Of a stretch of 64,000 nt of DNA, positions 17,403-26,233 are shown in pieces. The DNA comes from Halochromatium sp. (GTDB taxonomy: Bacteria; Pseudomonadota; Gammaproteobacteria; Chromatiales; Chromatiaceae): contig POWB01000002.1 in assembly GCA_010912705.1 (NCBI GenBank), forward strand, positions 124,001 to 188,000, written 5' to 3'. The notes beneath the pieces were generated by a model. That model was not told the origin of the DNA and ran no database searches. It saw nothing but the letters and a program-made list of their open reading frames with translations. The translations under genes and the position numbers were made by a program. How positions within the stretch are numbered: position 1 is the first letter of the stretch; the number at the start of each line of letters is the position of its first letter.

Positions 17403-17484
17403 TCAGTAGCCGTCCATTTTCTAATTCCGATGATCGCCCTAAAGTGGTGCTCAAATCGGGAAGCAGTTGATGGACAGTTTCTAA
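17403..17484 (+). repeat. Dispersed intergenic repeat, copy B (behind lptG)
   Basis: Second copy of the about 82-bp element, starting 6 bp after the lptG stop and ending 14 bp before the cysM start. It is inverted relative to copy A in genome coordinates but has the same orientation relative to the gene it follows. Both copies end in GGGAAGCAGTTGATGGAC, two bases, then TTTCTAA. Confidence 0.85.
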
Positions 17485-17498
17485 ATATAGGTTTTGTG

Positions 17499-18392
17499 AT
17501 GCGCTACCCAACGATCGAAGACTTGGTCGGCAACACCCCGCTCGTGCGGCTGCAACGCCTGCCGGGCGAGACCAGTAATCTCATCCTGGCTAAGCTTGAG
17601 GGCAATAACCCAGCCGGCTCGGTCAAAGATCGTGCCGCGCTGAGCATGATCCGTCACGCCGAGCAGCGTGGTGCAATCCAGCCTGGCGATACGCTGATCG
17701 AGGCGACCAGTGGTAATACCGGCATCGCGCTGGCGATGGCGGCGGCGATCAAGGGCTATCGCATGTTGCTCGTCATGCCAGAGCACATGAGTGTCGAGCG
17801 CCGCCAGGCGATGGCCGCATTTGGCGCCGAGATTCGGCTCACACCCAAGGCGGGCAGCATGGAGGCGGCGATCGATCTGGCGTGCGAGCTCGAAGCAGAG
17901 GGCGTGGGCATCCGGTTGGATCAATTCTCGAATCAGGACAACCCGCTGGCCCACTATGAGGGGACTGGCCCCGAGATCTGGCGGGATACCGCAGGCAAGG
18001 TGACGCACTTCGTCAGCGCCATGGGGACCACCGGCACGATCATGGGCACCAGTCGGTATCTGAAGGCACAGAATCCGGCCGTGCAGATCGTTGGCGTACA
18101 GCCGGAGGAGGGCTCCAGCATCCCCGGCATCCGGCGCTGGCCTGCGGCCTATCTGCCAAAGATCTTCGACGCATCACGGGTTGATCGCATCATCGATGTC
18201 TCGCAGACCGAGGCCGAGGAGACCATGCGCGCGCTGGCCGCCCGCGAAGGGATCTTCGCTGGTGTCTCCTCCGGCGGCTCGGTTGCTGCAGCGCTGAAGC
18301 TATCGGCTGAGGTTCAGGATGCTGTGATTGTTGCGATTATCTGTGATCGCGGTGATCGGTATCTTTCCACTGGTGTTTATCCGAGCGGTTGA
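17499..18392 (+). CDS. cysM: Cysteine synthase B
   Basis: A 297-residue PLP enzyme making cysteine (or S-sulfocysteine from thiosulfate) from O-acetylserine. The PLP-binding Lys is in NPAGSVKDRAALSM, the phosphate-binding loop in TSGNTGIAL, and the substrate loop in GTTGTIMGTSRYL. The EGNNPAGSVKDR and RRQAMAAFGAE segments are the CysM rather than CysK type. It sits in front of rlmD, a common gammaproteobacterial neighbour, but here a coiled-coil gene lies between them. A dispersed repeat ends 14 bp before the ATG, and no obvious Shine-Dalgarno sequence is seen. Confidence 0.93.
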   Translation: MRYPTIEDLVGNTPLVRLQRLPGETSNLILAKLEGNNPAGSVKDRAALSMIRHAEQRGAIQPGDTLIEATSGNTGIALAMAAAIKGYRMLLVMPEHMSVERRQAMAAFGAEIRLTPKAGSMEAAIDLACELEAEGVGIRLDQFSNQDNPLAHYEGTGPEIWRDTAGKVTHFVSAMGTTGTIMGTSRYLKAQNPAVQIVGVQPEEGSSIPGIRRWPAAYLPKIFDASRVDRIIDVSQTEAEETMRALAAREGIFAGVSSGGSVAAALKLSAEVQDAVIVAIICDRGDRYLSTGVYPSG

Positions 18393-18414
18393 TCAGCAGC
18401 TTACTTGGCCTTGG

Positions 18415-18445
18415 CCTTGGCCTTGCGCCAAGGGTGCAAGGCTTT
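18415..18445 (+). terminator. Possible terminator behind cysM
   Basis: Imperfect GGCCTT hexamer repeats (18407-18424) run into two overlapping hairpins: a 7-bp stem 18415-18421/18427-18433 and an alternative 6-bp stem 18421-18426/18436-18441 that is followed by CTTT. Either could terminate the cysM transcript. Confidence 0.4.
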
Positions 18446-18489
18446 AATTCATCTTGCTGTAACCCGCGTCAGCTGGCACATTGTTCGAC

Positions 18490-19005
18490 ATGACTTCAAG
18501 TGTTGCCCTGTATGAAGCCCTTACCAACGCCTCAGATGAGCGCTCACGCGCGCGGCTGATTGCTGAGGCGTTTGAGCGGCTTGAAGAGCGCTATCCGCAG
18601 TTGCCGGATCTGGCGACCCAGGCTCATGTGCGTGAGAGCGAGTTAAGGCTACAGCGCGAGATCGAGCAGGTGCGCGTGGATCTGACGCATGAGATCGAGC
18701 AGGTACGCGTGGATCTGACACGCGAGATCGAGCAGGTACGCGCAGACCTGACACGCGAGATCGAGCAGGTGCGTGCAGACCTAACGCGCGATATCGAGAA
18801 TCTACGCTCTGATCTAACGAGCGATAACGAGAAGATACGCGCTGATCTGAAGAATGATATCGAGAAGCTACGTGCCGATCTAACACGCGATATCGAGCAA
18901 CTACGCACCGAGGTCGAGCGGGTCAAGTTTGAGCTGTTGAAGTGGCTGTTGCCGGTGATGGTGGGACAGGTGATCGCGATCGCAGCATTGGTGAAGTTGT
19001 TGTGA
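18490..19005 (+). CDS. Coiled-coil protein with C-terminal membrane helix (DUF1640/CCDC90-like)
   Basis: A 171-residue protein of unknown function. An N-terminal helical segment (about 1-55) is followed by eight tandem 11-residue units of the form (E/D)IEQVRxDLTR (DNA 18658-18921), predicted to make one long right-handed (hendecad) coiled coil. A single hydrophobic C-terminal helix (LLPVMVGQVIAIAALVKLL) should anchor it in the membrane. The architecture recalls DUF1640/CCDC90 proteins. ATG 18490 is preferred to the in-frame TTG 18481. It lies between cysM and rlmD, genes with no evident link to it. Confidence 0.8.
   Translation: MTSSVALYEALTNASDERSRARLIAEAFERLEERYPQLPDLATQAHVRESELRLQREIEQVRVDLTHEIEQVRVDLTREIEQVRADLTREIEQVRADLTRDIENLRSDLTSDNEKIRADLKNDIEKLRADLTRDIEQLRTEVERVKFELLKWLLPVMVGQVIAIAALVKLL
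18658..18921 (+). repeat. Eight 33-bp tandem coding repeats
   Basis: Eight consecutive 33-bp units encode 11-residue coiled-coil repeats. Units 1-4 are nearly identical in DNA (GAGATCGAGCAGGTRCGCG start), while units 5-8 have drifted, which suggests expansion by unequal exchange in the first half. Confidence 0.85.
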
Positions 19006-19039
19006 GTCGCGTTCCCTCAAACCCGCTCTGTGGCATGCG

Positions 19040-20419
19040 ATGAGCAAGAAACGTAACCCCCTGCCGAGTGAGCCGATCGAGGCCGAGATCGAGTCGCTCG
19101 CACATGATGGGCGCGGCATTGCGCGCGTCGAAGGCAAGACGGTGTTCGTGCATGGTGCCCTTGCCGGTGAGCGGCTGCGGTTCCGGCTGACTAGGCGGCT
19201 GCGGCGCCATGACGAGGCGGTGGTCACCGAGGTGCTGGAGCCCTCTCCGCAACGGGTCGAGCCGCGTTGTGCGCATTTTGGCGTCTGTGGCGGCTGTACA
19301 CTGCAGCACATGGACTCGGCGGCGCAGATCGAGAATAAGCAGGCGATCCTGGCCGATGTGCTGCAGCGGATTGGTGGTCTGGCGCCGGCGCGTTGGCTGC
19401 CGCCGCTGAGCGGAGAGCAGCCTGAAGCGCATTGGGGCTATCGACGTAAGGCACGGCTCGGGGTGCGCTGGGTGCCGAAGAAGGGGCGGGTGCTGGTTGG
19501 CTTTCGCGAGCGTGGCTCGAGCTTCATCGCCGATCTGCAGCGCTGCGAGGTCTTGCATCCGGCGGTGGGTGAGCGGCTCGAAGACCTGGCGCGGCTGATC
19601 GAGGGGCTGAGCATCCGCGAGCGTCTGCCGCAGATCGAGGTAGCACAGGGCGATGGGCCGGTGGTGCTGGTGTTTCGGGTGCTCGATCCCCCCACGGCCG
19701 CCGATTGCGATCGGCTGTTGAGCTTTGCTGCTCAGACCGGCTTTCATGTCTATCTGCAAGAGGGCGGCGTTGAGACCATTCGCCCGCTTGCCGGGCAGGG
19801 CATCGAGCTCAGCTATGGCCTGCCGAGCCAGAATCTAAGGCTCGCCTTCGAGCCTAATGATTTTACTCAGGTCAACCTGGAGCTGAATCGCAGGATGATC
19901 GAGCAGGCACTTGCGCTGCTTGATCCGCAGCCGGGCGAGCGCCTGCTGGATCTGTTCTGCGGGCTTGGGAATTTTACCCTGCCGCTTGCACGCCGAGCGG
20001 GCGAGGTGGTCGGGGTTGAGGGCGATGCGGGCTTGGTGGCGCGTGCTGAGGCAAATGCGATCCGTAACGGCATTGAGACTGTGCGTTTCTACACTGCGGA
20101 TCTCTATGCTCAGGCTGGTGGGGCGCAGCCAGGTGCGCAGCAGCTCGGTGGACAACCGGCGATGCCTTGGCTCGATCAGCCGTTTGATCAGGCGCTGCTC
20201 GATCCGCCGCGCACTGGTGCGCTCGAGGTGCTTGACTGGCTCGCGGCCTCGGGTGTGCGTCGCATCCTCTACGTCTCCTGTTATCCGGCGACCTTGGCGC
20301 GGGATGCGGCGAAGCTGGTCGGCGAGCTCGGCTTTCGTCTCGAGGCCGCGGGGGCGATGGACATGTTCCCGCACACCGCGCATCTGGAGGCGATGGCGCT
20401 GTTCGAGCGGCGTTGCTGA
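19040..20419 (+). CDS. rlmD: 23S rRNA (uracil-1939-C5)-methyltransferase RlmD
   Basis: A 459-residue RNA methyltransferase. An N-terminal TRAM RNA-binding domain (about 10-70) is followed by the [4Fe-4S] Cys cluster CAHFGVCGGC and a fourth Cys in DLQRCEVL, then the SAM domain LLDLFCGLGNFTLPLAR and the catalytic SCYP motif. The Gln that binds SAM is in NDFTQVN. A small Ala/Gly/Gln-rich insertion (AQAGGAQPGAQQLGGQPA, about 357-374) is not typical. The usual partner relA does not follow; a CYTH gene does. Confidence 0.95.
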   Translation: MSKKRNPLPSEPIEAEIESLAHDGRGIARVEGKTVFVHGALAGERLRFRLTRRLRRHDEAVVTEVLEPSPQRVEPRCAHFGVCGGCTLQHMDSAAQIENKQAILADVLQRIGGLAPARWLPPLSGEQPEAHWGYRRKARLGVRWVPKKGRVLVGFRERGSSFIADLQRCEVLHPAVGERLEDLARLIEGLSIRERLPQIEVAQGDGPVVLVFRVLDPPTAADCDRLLSFAAQTGFHVYLQEGGVETIRPLAGQGIELSYGLPSQNLRLAFEPNDFTQVNLELNRRMIEQALALLDPQPGERLLDLFCGLGNFTLPLARRAGEVVGVEGDAGLVARAEANAIRNGIETVRFYTADLYAQAGGAQPGAQQLGGQPAMPWLDQPFDQALLDPPRTGALEVLDWLAASGVRRILYVSCYPATLARDAAKLVGELGFRLEAAGAMDMFPHTAHLEAMALFERRC

Positions 20420-20451
20420 AATCCTGATGTCAACACAGAGAGGCAGCCGAG

Positions 20452-20919
20452 ATGGCCACTGAGATCGAGCGCAAATTCTTGGTTCGCGACGAGCGCTGGC
20501 GCGAGCAGGCGCAGCCTGGCGTGCAACTGATGCAGGGCTATCTGGCCGCGACGCCTGCTGTCACGGTGCGTGCACGCCTCAAGGGCGAGCAGGCCATGCT
20601 GACCATCAAAGGCGCGACCCGTGGTATCCGTCGCAGTGAGTATGAGTACCCTATCCCGGTCGCAGATGCCAAGGCGATGCTCAGTGAGCTGGCCGAGACC
20701 GGGATCATCGAAAAGACGCGCTATCGGGTCCAGTGTGGCGCGCATACCTGGGAGCTGGACCTGTTTGCCGGCGATAACGCTGGTCTGGTTCTCGCCGAGC
20801 TGGAGCTGAGCGCTGAAGACGAGGCCTTCGAGCGTCCGAGCTGGCTCGGTGACGAGGTCAGCGATGATCCGCGCTATTACAACGCCAACCTGGCGCGCCA
20901 TCCGTTCAAGGATTGGTAA
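20452..20919 (+). CDS. CYTH-domain protein, probable inorganic triphosphatase
   Basis: A 155-residue protein with the N-terminal EIERKFLV motif (ExExK), and alternating acidic/basic strands (RARLKG, LTIKGATRG, EYEYPIP, EKTRYRV, WELDLF, LAELELS) that form the triphosphate tunnel of the CYTH superfamily. The single-domain form matches bacterial short CYTH proteins such as tripolyphosphatases. The substrate is not known from sequence. The start follows GAGAGG-containing sequence 10 nt upstream. It lies 32 bp after rlmD and may be co-transcribed. Confidence 0.88.
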   Translation: MATEIERKFLVRDERWREQAQPGVQLMQGYLAATPAVTVRARLKGEQAMLTIKGATRGIRRSEYEYPIPVADAKAMLSELAETGIIEKTRYRVQCGAHTWELDLFAGDNAGLVLAELELSAEDEAFERPSWLGDEVSDDPRYYNANLARHPFKDW

Positions 20920-21062
20920 GCTGATCCCGCTGCTGGCCGATGCCGGTTATGCCGATGGCGAGTGTCTGCCACTCTCGTATAAGACGTATAAGACCTCGAG
21001 AGATCCGTTTCGGCTGCGGCTCGCTAGTCGCAATAGCCTGCTGTCCTCTTCAGTGGCTTGAC

Positions 21063-21090
21063 TTGACATCAGCGTGCTTGATACTAAACT
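21063..21090 (+). promoter_or_regulatory. Candidate sigma-70 promoter for the NlpC/P60 lipoprotein gene
   Basis: TTGACA at 21063-21068 and TAAACT at 21085-21090, spaced 16 bp, lie 40 bp before the ATG at 21130. The -35 is a perfect match; the -10 matches four of six bases. Confidence 0.4.
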
Positions 21091-21129
21091 TCGTTTTTAC
21101 ATTAGGTTAGGAAGTTTTTATCGGGTAAA

Positions 21130-21669
21130 ATGTCAATAGTAAGCGCCTTCTCCTATCTGCCAAGCTGCGCCTGCTGGATGCCTAGGTTGCTGGTCTTGGG
21201 GCTATTTATGGGCTTGGCCCTGAGCTTGCTGGGCTGCGCGGGGACCACTGAGACGCGCGGTGTTGAGATCGCTGGCGAGACCTTTGATCTGAGCGCGCTC
21301 GAGCCTAAGCGCGCTGATCTGGTCAAGGCAGCGCTGTCTCAGATTGGTACCCCGTACGTGTATGGTGGGGAGACGCCCTATCAGGCGCTTGATTGTAGTG
21401 GCCTGATGTTGGTTGCCCATGAGGCTGCGGGGATGCGCATTCCGCGCGTCTCGACCCAGCAACAGGCCGCGGCAAAGCCATTGCGTGGTGCCCCAAAAGC
21501 GGGTGATCTCGTCTTTTTCAAGACTGGACCAAGCCAGTACCATGTTGGCCTGATGGTCGATCAACAGCGCTTTGTGCATGCCTCGACCTCTAAGCGTCGA
21601 GTTCGGCTCGCAAATCTCGGAAGCACCTATTGGAGCGAGCGATTCCTTGGTGCGGGCAGCTATCTCTAG
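21130..21669 (+). CDS. NlpC/P60-family lipoprotein, putative peptidoglycan endopeptidase
   Basis: A 179-residue exported protein. A hydrophobic signal peptide ends in a lipobox (LSLLGC, Cys about residue 36), and the NlpC/P60 domain covers about 65-179 with the catalytic Cys in LDCSGLM, the His in YHVGLMV and a further His in FVHAST. Enzymes of this family cleave gamma-D-Glu-diamino acid bonds in peptide stems. The first ATG (21130) gives a long n-region with extra Cys; ATG 21178 would give a more ordinary signal peptide. A candidate promoter lies just upstream. Confidence 0.87.
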   Translation: MSIVSAFSYLPSCACWMPRLLVLGLFMGLALSLLGCAGTTETRGVEIAGETFDLSALEPKRADLVKAALSQIGTPYVYGGETPYQALDCSGLMLVAHEAAGMRIPRVSTQQQAAAKPLRGAPKAGDLVFFKTGPSQYHVGLMVDQQRFVHASTSKRRVRLANLGSTYWSERFLGAGSYL

Positions 21670-22004
21670 TGCGGCGGGAGCCTGCTACAGATCGATGAGG
21701 CCTGTGCCTGGTATCGCTGGAGCCGAGCTTGATCGCTGAGACTGATGGCCCTGAAGCCAGGCAGGCGACGCTGAGCCGGTGGCAATCGTTGCTGCTCAGG
21801 AACCTGCTCGAGGCCATACTGTCTAGACTTGTCGCTGATGGGCAGATATGGCGAGACATGGCCGCTGCGCGATCAGGGTCATCAAATCGTCGTCGTTCTC
21901 GCCTTTTCTTGGCCATTGGTGCAAAATGGCCGGCGGTCCGGGCCTGCGTGGTGACACCGGGCCGTTCAAGCAATCTCAGTCCACGCTCTGTAGGAGACGT
22001 CAGA
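21670..22004. other. Intergenic region upstream of HiPIP
   Basis: About 335 bp. The HiPIP frame happens to stay open back to 21729, but the translation does not resemble a HiPIP leader and the AGGAG at 21992-21996 marks the start at 22005. Promoter elements for the HiPIP gene must lie here; none was clear by eye. Confidence 0.4.
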
Positions 22005-22361
22005 ATGTCCGATAAGCCAATGAACAAGAGCCGTCGTGACGCCGTCAAGATGATGCTTGGTGGTCTTGCCTCGGTGCCGCTGGTCAACCTGGTCGGCATT
22101 GCCGCCGCTCAGGCTCAGGATCTGCCGCATGTCGACCCGGCCACCGATCCGACTGCACAGGCGCTGAAGTACTCGGAAGATGCCACCCAGGCTGACCGTG
22201 CTGCGGCTAAGCGTCCAGGCAAGCCACCGGAAGAGCAGTTCTGCAATAACTGCCAATTCGTGCTGGCTGATTCCGGTGAGTGGCGCCCCTGCAGCCTGTT
22301 CCCGGGTAAGGCTGTGCATGAGACCGGCTGGTGTGCATCTTGGACCCTGAAGGCCGGCTAA
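22005..22361 (+). CDS. hip: High-potential iron-sulfur protein (HiPIP)
   Basis: A 118-residue precursor. The Tat signal ([13 protein letters not shown] plus hydrophobic core ending AAAQA) exports the folded protein; the mature part is about 82 residues. The four cubane ligands are in FCNNCQF, PCSLF and GWCASW. HiPIPs are periplasmic high-potential electron carriers, in purple bacteria often donors to the photosynthetic reaction centre, and this is a main reason for assigning the window to a purple sulfur bacterium. AGGAG lies 8 nt before the ATG. The gene stands alone with a strong hairpin behind it. Confidence 0.96.
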   Translation: MSDKPMNKSRRDAVKMMLGGLASVPLVNLVGIAAAQAQDLPHVDPATDPTAQALKYSEDATQADRAAAKRPGKPPEEQFCNNCQFVLADSGEWRPCSLFPGKAVHETGWCASWTLKAG

Positions 22362-22768
22362 GGCTGAATGGTCCTGCCGTGGCCTCTCGGCCCGGCGCGG
22401 GGCGCTTAGCGCCCCGCATAGAGCCATAAGGCTCGTTCAGCCCTCATCTTAGATCATCGCTTGATCGACGCTCGACCATTGCCTAATCAGGAGCCCGTTT
22501 GCCTTCTGCTCCGCTTGGCGACCAGTCTAGAGTCCAGAGCGGCACACTGGTCTAGCATGTCTTCCCGACTCGATTCCACTGCCAGCGCCGGTGTTGAACA
22601 GGTTGCTGCAGCGTCCTACCCTCATCTGTTTTTTGCTCCTATCAACCTGGTCTGGCCTTGCTGCAGGAGGCCATAGTCGTCTTCCTGTCTGCTTGATTAT
22701 TTGCTTGAATGCCTGTTTGAATTCCCATTTGAAACTGAGCGACCGGAACGATCCGCCGGAACTGATCC
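22362..22768. other. Intergenic region between HiPIP and a membrane protein gene
   Basis: About 407 bp with two hairpins near its left end (22397-22434). In the rest, no gene, RNA or convincing promoter was recognised; short overlapping frames are open but do not look like proteins. Confidence 0.4.
22397..22434 (+). terminator. Double hairpin behind HiPIP
   Basis: A perfect 9-bp GC-only stem (22397-22405 with 22409-22417, TTA loop) is followed at once by a 5-bp stem (22421-22425 with 22430-22434). No T-tract follows, so it may protect the 3' end of an abundant mRNA as much as terminate it. Confidence 0.55.
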
Positions 22769-23545
22769 ATGAGTCTTGCGCTGCTACCAGTGACCCGCCA
22801 ACTGCTGATTCGCACGCTGTTATGGGCGCTGATAGGGGCTATCTATGCCCCGCTGTTCATCGTCCTTGAGGCGCTGCTGAATCCCTATCTGGGAGCCTTA
22901 TCCTTTGTCGCCGCAGCGACGGGTGCAGGTGCGATCGGCGCCTCCTACTACAGTGCGCGCCAGGCCGCATTGGCGGCTAGCCTGGTCGGTGTTGGTGCAA
23001 CACTCTTCGTGCTGATTCTGTTCTACGAGCAGGCAGCATTCTGGCATGCGGCAGTGCTCTGCGGCGCGCTCGGTCTGGCGACGGGCCTATCGATTGAGTT
23101 TCCGAGCCGCTGTACCGCGAACGTGCCAGCGAAGGCCCTGGTGGGCGCGTTGAGTGGAGCCGCCTCCGGTGCCGTACTCTCACTGGTGAGCATGCTCGGT
23201 GCTGGTCTGTCATCGGTGGTAGCTGTCGCCTTCTTGGTCTCGGTCAATGGCGTGATCTATGTCGCATCGGTACGCAAGGTGGCGATGACGGCCGGCGGTC
23301 TACCGCGGCGCTGGTGCCCGCTTGCCGAGGGGCTGGTGATCGGGATCGTGGCGATCATCGTTGGCGGCAGCTTCTGGGCCTTTGCCAGCACCCTCTCCGG
23401 CTATGACCGGCCAGGCTATTTTCTGCAGGTGATCGAGAGCACCTCATCGGCCTTGCCGCTCGCGGTTGCATCGGGGATCGCGGCCGGGAGTGTGACGGGG
23501 GCTCTGCTCGAGCTGTTTGGCTTTGCCTGGATTGACGATCTGTGA
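22769..23545 (+). CDS. Multi-pass membrane protein of unknown function
   Basis: A 258-residue protein with about seven hydrophobic segments (about 15-35, 40-60, 66-86, 92-108, 122-145, 148-166, 188-210, 230-250) rich in Ala and Gly. No catalytic or binding motif was recognised. It ends in an acidic tail (WIDDL). The ATG at 22769 is preceded by a weak CGGAAC. It lies between HiPIP and rlmE without close spacing to either. It may be a transporter-like or scaffold protein; the family is not known to me. Confidence 0.7.
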   Translation: MSLALLPVTRQLLIRTLLWALIGAIYAPLFIVLEALLNPYLGALSFVAAATGAGAIGASYYSARQAALAASLVGVGATLFVLILFYEQAAFWHAAVLCGALGLATGLSIEFPSRCTANVPAKALVGALSGAASGAVLSLVSMLGAGLSSVVAVAFLVSVNGVIYVASVRKVAMTAGGLPRRWCPLAEGLVIGIVAIIVGGSFWAFASTLSGYDRPGYFLQVIESTSSALPLAVASGIAAGSVTGALLELFGFAWIDDL

Positions 23546-23594
23546 GCGCACTGATGACGCTTGAGTCTTACTTGCATTGGCCCGGTGTGGCCTG

Positions 23595-24218
23595 ATGTCA
23601 GGCCGCAAAGGCGATCGCCGCTGGATGCAGCGGCATCTCAGCGATCCCTATGTACAGCAGGCGCAGCGTGATGGTTATCGCTCAAGGGCGGCCTACAAGT
23701 TGATCGAGCTCGATCAACGTGATCGCTTCTTGCGCTCGGGGCAGTCTGTGGTTGATCTTGGTGCGGCACCAGGTGGCTGGTCGCAGGTGGCCGCGAAGCG
23801 CAACGGGGCAAAAGGGTCAGTCATCGCCATTGACCTGCTGGAGATGCAGCCGATCGCTGGCGTCGAGGTTATCCGCGGTGACTTTCGGGAGGCGGAGGAT
23901 TTAGCTCGACTGGCTGCGCGGATTGGCGAGGGTGGTGTCGATCTTGTGCTTTCGGATATGGCCCCAAACGTCTCAGGCATGACGGCGGTGGACCAGCCGC
24001 GGATGATGTATCTGGTTGAGCTGGCCATCGAATTTGCAGTCCATTACGGGAAACCGGGGAGCGGTCTGGTCGTCAAAGCCTTCCAGGGTGAAGGTTTCGA
24101 TATGGCACTGAAAGACCTTCGGCAACGTTATCAGCAAGTCAAGATTCGCAAGCCGGATGCGTCTCGGGCCAGTAGCCGAGAGGTCTATCTAGTGGCGAAA
24201 GGGCGCCAACTCCGGTAA
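23595..24218 (+). CDS. rlmE: 23S rRNA (uridine-2552-2'-O)-methyltransferase RlmE (FtsJ)
   Basis: A 207-residue SAM-dependent methyltransferase that modifies U2552 of 23S rRNA late in 50S assembly. The core [14 protein letters not shown] binds SAM, and the K-D-K-E tetrad can be read: Lys in SRAAYKLIE, Asp in SDMAPNVSG, Lys in [10 protein letters not shown] and Glu in [10 protein letters not shown] 23595 matches the family start; an upstream in-frame TTG adds six residues. It is directly upstream of ftsH as in most gammaproteobacteria. Confidence 0.95.
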   Translation: MSGRKGDRRWMQRHLSDPYVQQAQRDGYRSRAAYKLIELDQRDRFLRSGQSVVDLGAAPGGWSQVAAKRNGAKGSVIAIDLLEMQPIAGVEVIRGDFREAEDLARLAARIGEGGVDLVLSDMAPNVSGMTAVDQPRMMYLVELAIEFAVHYGKPGSGLVVKAFQGEGFDMALKDLRQRYQQVKIRKPDASRASSREVYLVAKGRQLR

Positions 24219-24261
24219 CGTCCAGCACATTGAGTATCAATTCTTAAAGAGGCACGATGTC

Positions 24262-26193
24262 GTGAGCGACATGGCGAAAAATCTGATTCTTTGGGTGGTC
24301 ATCGCGATCGTGCTGATGTCCGTGTTCAATAACTTTACGGCTACGCAGTCGAGTCCGCAGACCCTGGCCTACTCCGATTTCATCGACCAGGTCCGCCAGG
24401 GACAGGTGAAAGAGGTGACGGTGCAAGGGCGTACGATCGATGGCGTCAACCAAAATGGTCAGCGCTTTACCACCTTCAGCCCAGGCGATGATGGCATGGT
24501 CGGCGATCTGCTCAACAACAATGTTGAGATCCGAGCAGCTCCCCCAGAGAAGCCATCGGTGCTGATGCAGATCCTGATCAACTGGTTCCCTCTATTCATC
24601 CTGATCGGCCTCTGGATCTTCTTCATGCGACAGATGCAAGGCGGTGGCGGCGGCCGCGGTGCCATGTCGTTTGGTAAGAGCAAGGCACGCATGCTGAGCG
24701 AGGATCAGGTCAAGGTCACCTTTGCCGATATGGCTGGCGCCGAAGAGGCGAAAGACGAGGTCGTCGAGGTGGTCGACTTCCTGAGGGACCCGTCGAAGTT
24801 CCAGAAGCTCGGTGGCAAGATCCCTAAGGGGATTCTTATGGTCGGCCCGCCGGGTACTGGTAAGACCTTGCTCGCCCGCGCCATCGCTGGCGAGGCTAAG
24901 GTGCCGTTCTTCACCATCTCGGGCTCGGATTTCGTCGAGATGTTCGTCGGTGTTGGCGCCTCTCGGGTCCGTGACATGTTCGAGCAGGCGAAGAAGCATG
25001 CGCCCTGCATCATCTTCATCGACGAGATCGATGCCGTCGGTCGTCACCGTGGCGCTGGGCTTGGTGGTGGCCACGATGAGCGCGAGCAGACCCTGAACCA
25101 GTTGCTGGTCGAGATGGATGGCTTCGAGGGCAACGAGGGCGTCATCGTGATCGCGGCGACCAACCGGCCCGACGTGCTTGACCCAGCCTTGCTGCGTCCA
25201 GGCCGTTTCGACCGACAGGTGGTGGTGCCACTGCCGGACGTGCGTGGACGTGAGCAGGTGCTCAAGGTCCACATGCGTAAGATCCCAACCGCTGAGGATG
25301 TGACGCCATCGTTGATCGCTCGTGGTACGCCCGGCTTCTCTGGTGCTGATCTGGCCAACCTGGTCAATGAGGCTGCGCTCTTTGCGGCCCGTTCCAACAA
25401 GCGCCTGGTTGACATGGAGGATCTCGAGAAGGCCAAGGATAAGATCATGATGGGGGCTGAGCGCCGCTCGATGGTGATGTCAGAGGACGAGAAAAAGCTC
25501 ACCGCCTATCATGAATCAGGTCACGCCATCGTCGGGCGGTTGGTGCCTCAGCATGACCCGGTGCATAAGGTCAGCATCATCCCGCGCGGTCGGGCGCTGG
25601 GCGTGACGCTGTTCCTGCCCGAGGACGATCGCTTCAGCTACAGCAAGCAGCGACTCGAGAGTCAGATCTCAAGTCTGTTCGGCGGGCGGCTGGCGGAAGA
25701 GCTGATCTTTGGCGCGGAAATGGTCACCACTGGGGCCTCAAACGACATCCAGCGTGCAACCGACATTGCGCACAACATGGTCACTAAGTGGGGCCTGTCG
25801 GACAAGCTGGGGCCGCTGACCTACAGTGAGGATGAGCAAGAGGTGTTCCTCGGCCATTCGGTGACGCAGCATAAGTCGGTCTCGGATGAGACGACGCATC
25901 TCATCGATAAGGAGGTGCGTAGCTTCATCGATCGCAACTATGAGCGCGCGAAGACGATCCTCGTCGAGCACATGGATCAGCTGCACGCGATGGCCGCGGC
26001 CTTGATGAAATACGAGACCATCGATGCCGCGCAGATCAGCGACATCATGGAAGGTCGGGAGCCACGGCCGCCGAAGGATTGGAGCAATGATGAGCCGAAG
26101 CGTCCAGGCGGTAATGCTGATGCGCCGGTAACGCCCTCGGCCGATGGTCGCCCGGCCTCGGGTCCAATCGGCGGTCCGGCTGGCGAGCATTGA
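24262..26193 (+). CDS. ftsH: ATP-dependent zinc metalloprotease FtsH
   Basis: A 643-residue membrane AAA+ protease that degrades misassembled membrane proteins and regulators. TM1 (about 8-26), a periplasmic domain, TM2 (about 102-122), Walker A GPPGTGKT, Walker [12 protein letters not shown], the second region of homology with [20 protein letters not shown], and the zinc motif HESGH are all present. The C-terminus is Pro/Asp/Gly-rich and variable. The start is GTG 24262 with AGAGG 9 nt upstream; an in-frame ATG three codons later (MAKNLILW) is where many FtsH proteins begin. Confidence 0.97.
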   Translation: MSDMAKNLILWVVIAIVLMSVFNNFTATQSSPQTLAYSDFIDQVRQGQVKEVTVQGRTIDGVNQNGQRFTTFSPGDDGMVGDLLNNNVEIRAAPPEKPSVLMQILINWFPLFILIGLWIFFMRQMQGGGGGRGAMSFGKSKARMLSEDQVKVTFADMAGAEEAKDEVVEVVDFLRDPSKFQKLGGKIPKGILMVGPPGTGKTLLARAIAGEAKVPFFTISGSDFVEMFVGVGASRVRDMFEQAKKHAPCIIFIDEIDAVGRHRGAGLGGGHDEREQTLNQLLVEMDGFEGNEGVIVIAATNRPDVLDPALLRPGRFDRQVVVPLPDVRGREQVLKVHMRKIPTAEDVTPSLIARGTPGFSGADLANLVNEAALFAARSNKRLVDMEDLEKAKDKIMMGAERRSMVMSEDEKKLTAYHESGHAIVGRLVPQHDPVHKVSIIPRGRALGVTLFLPEDDRFSYSKQRLESQISSLFGGRLAEELIFGAEMVTTGASNDIQRATDIAHNMVTKWGLSDKLGPLTYSEDEQEVFLGHSVTQHKSVSDETTHLIDKEVRSFIDRNYERAKTILVEHMDQLHAMAAALMKYETIDAAQISDIMEGREPRPPKDWSNDEPKRPGGNADAPVTPSADGRPASGPIGGPAGEH

Positions 26194-26233
26194 TCAGCCT
26201 GGGCTTGGGTCTGTTCAACACGAGCCCTTGGCG

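Noticed and set aside
21729-22004. Longer HiPIP reading frame
   Set aside because: The extension has no signal-peptide character; the Tat signal and AGGAG place the start at 22005.
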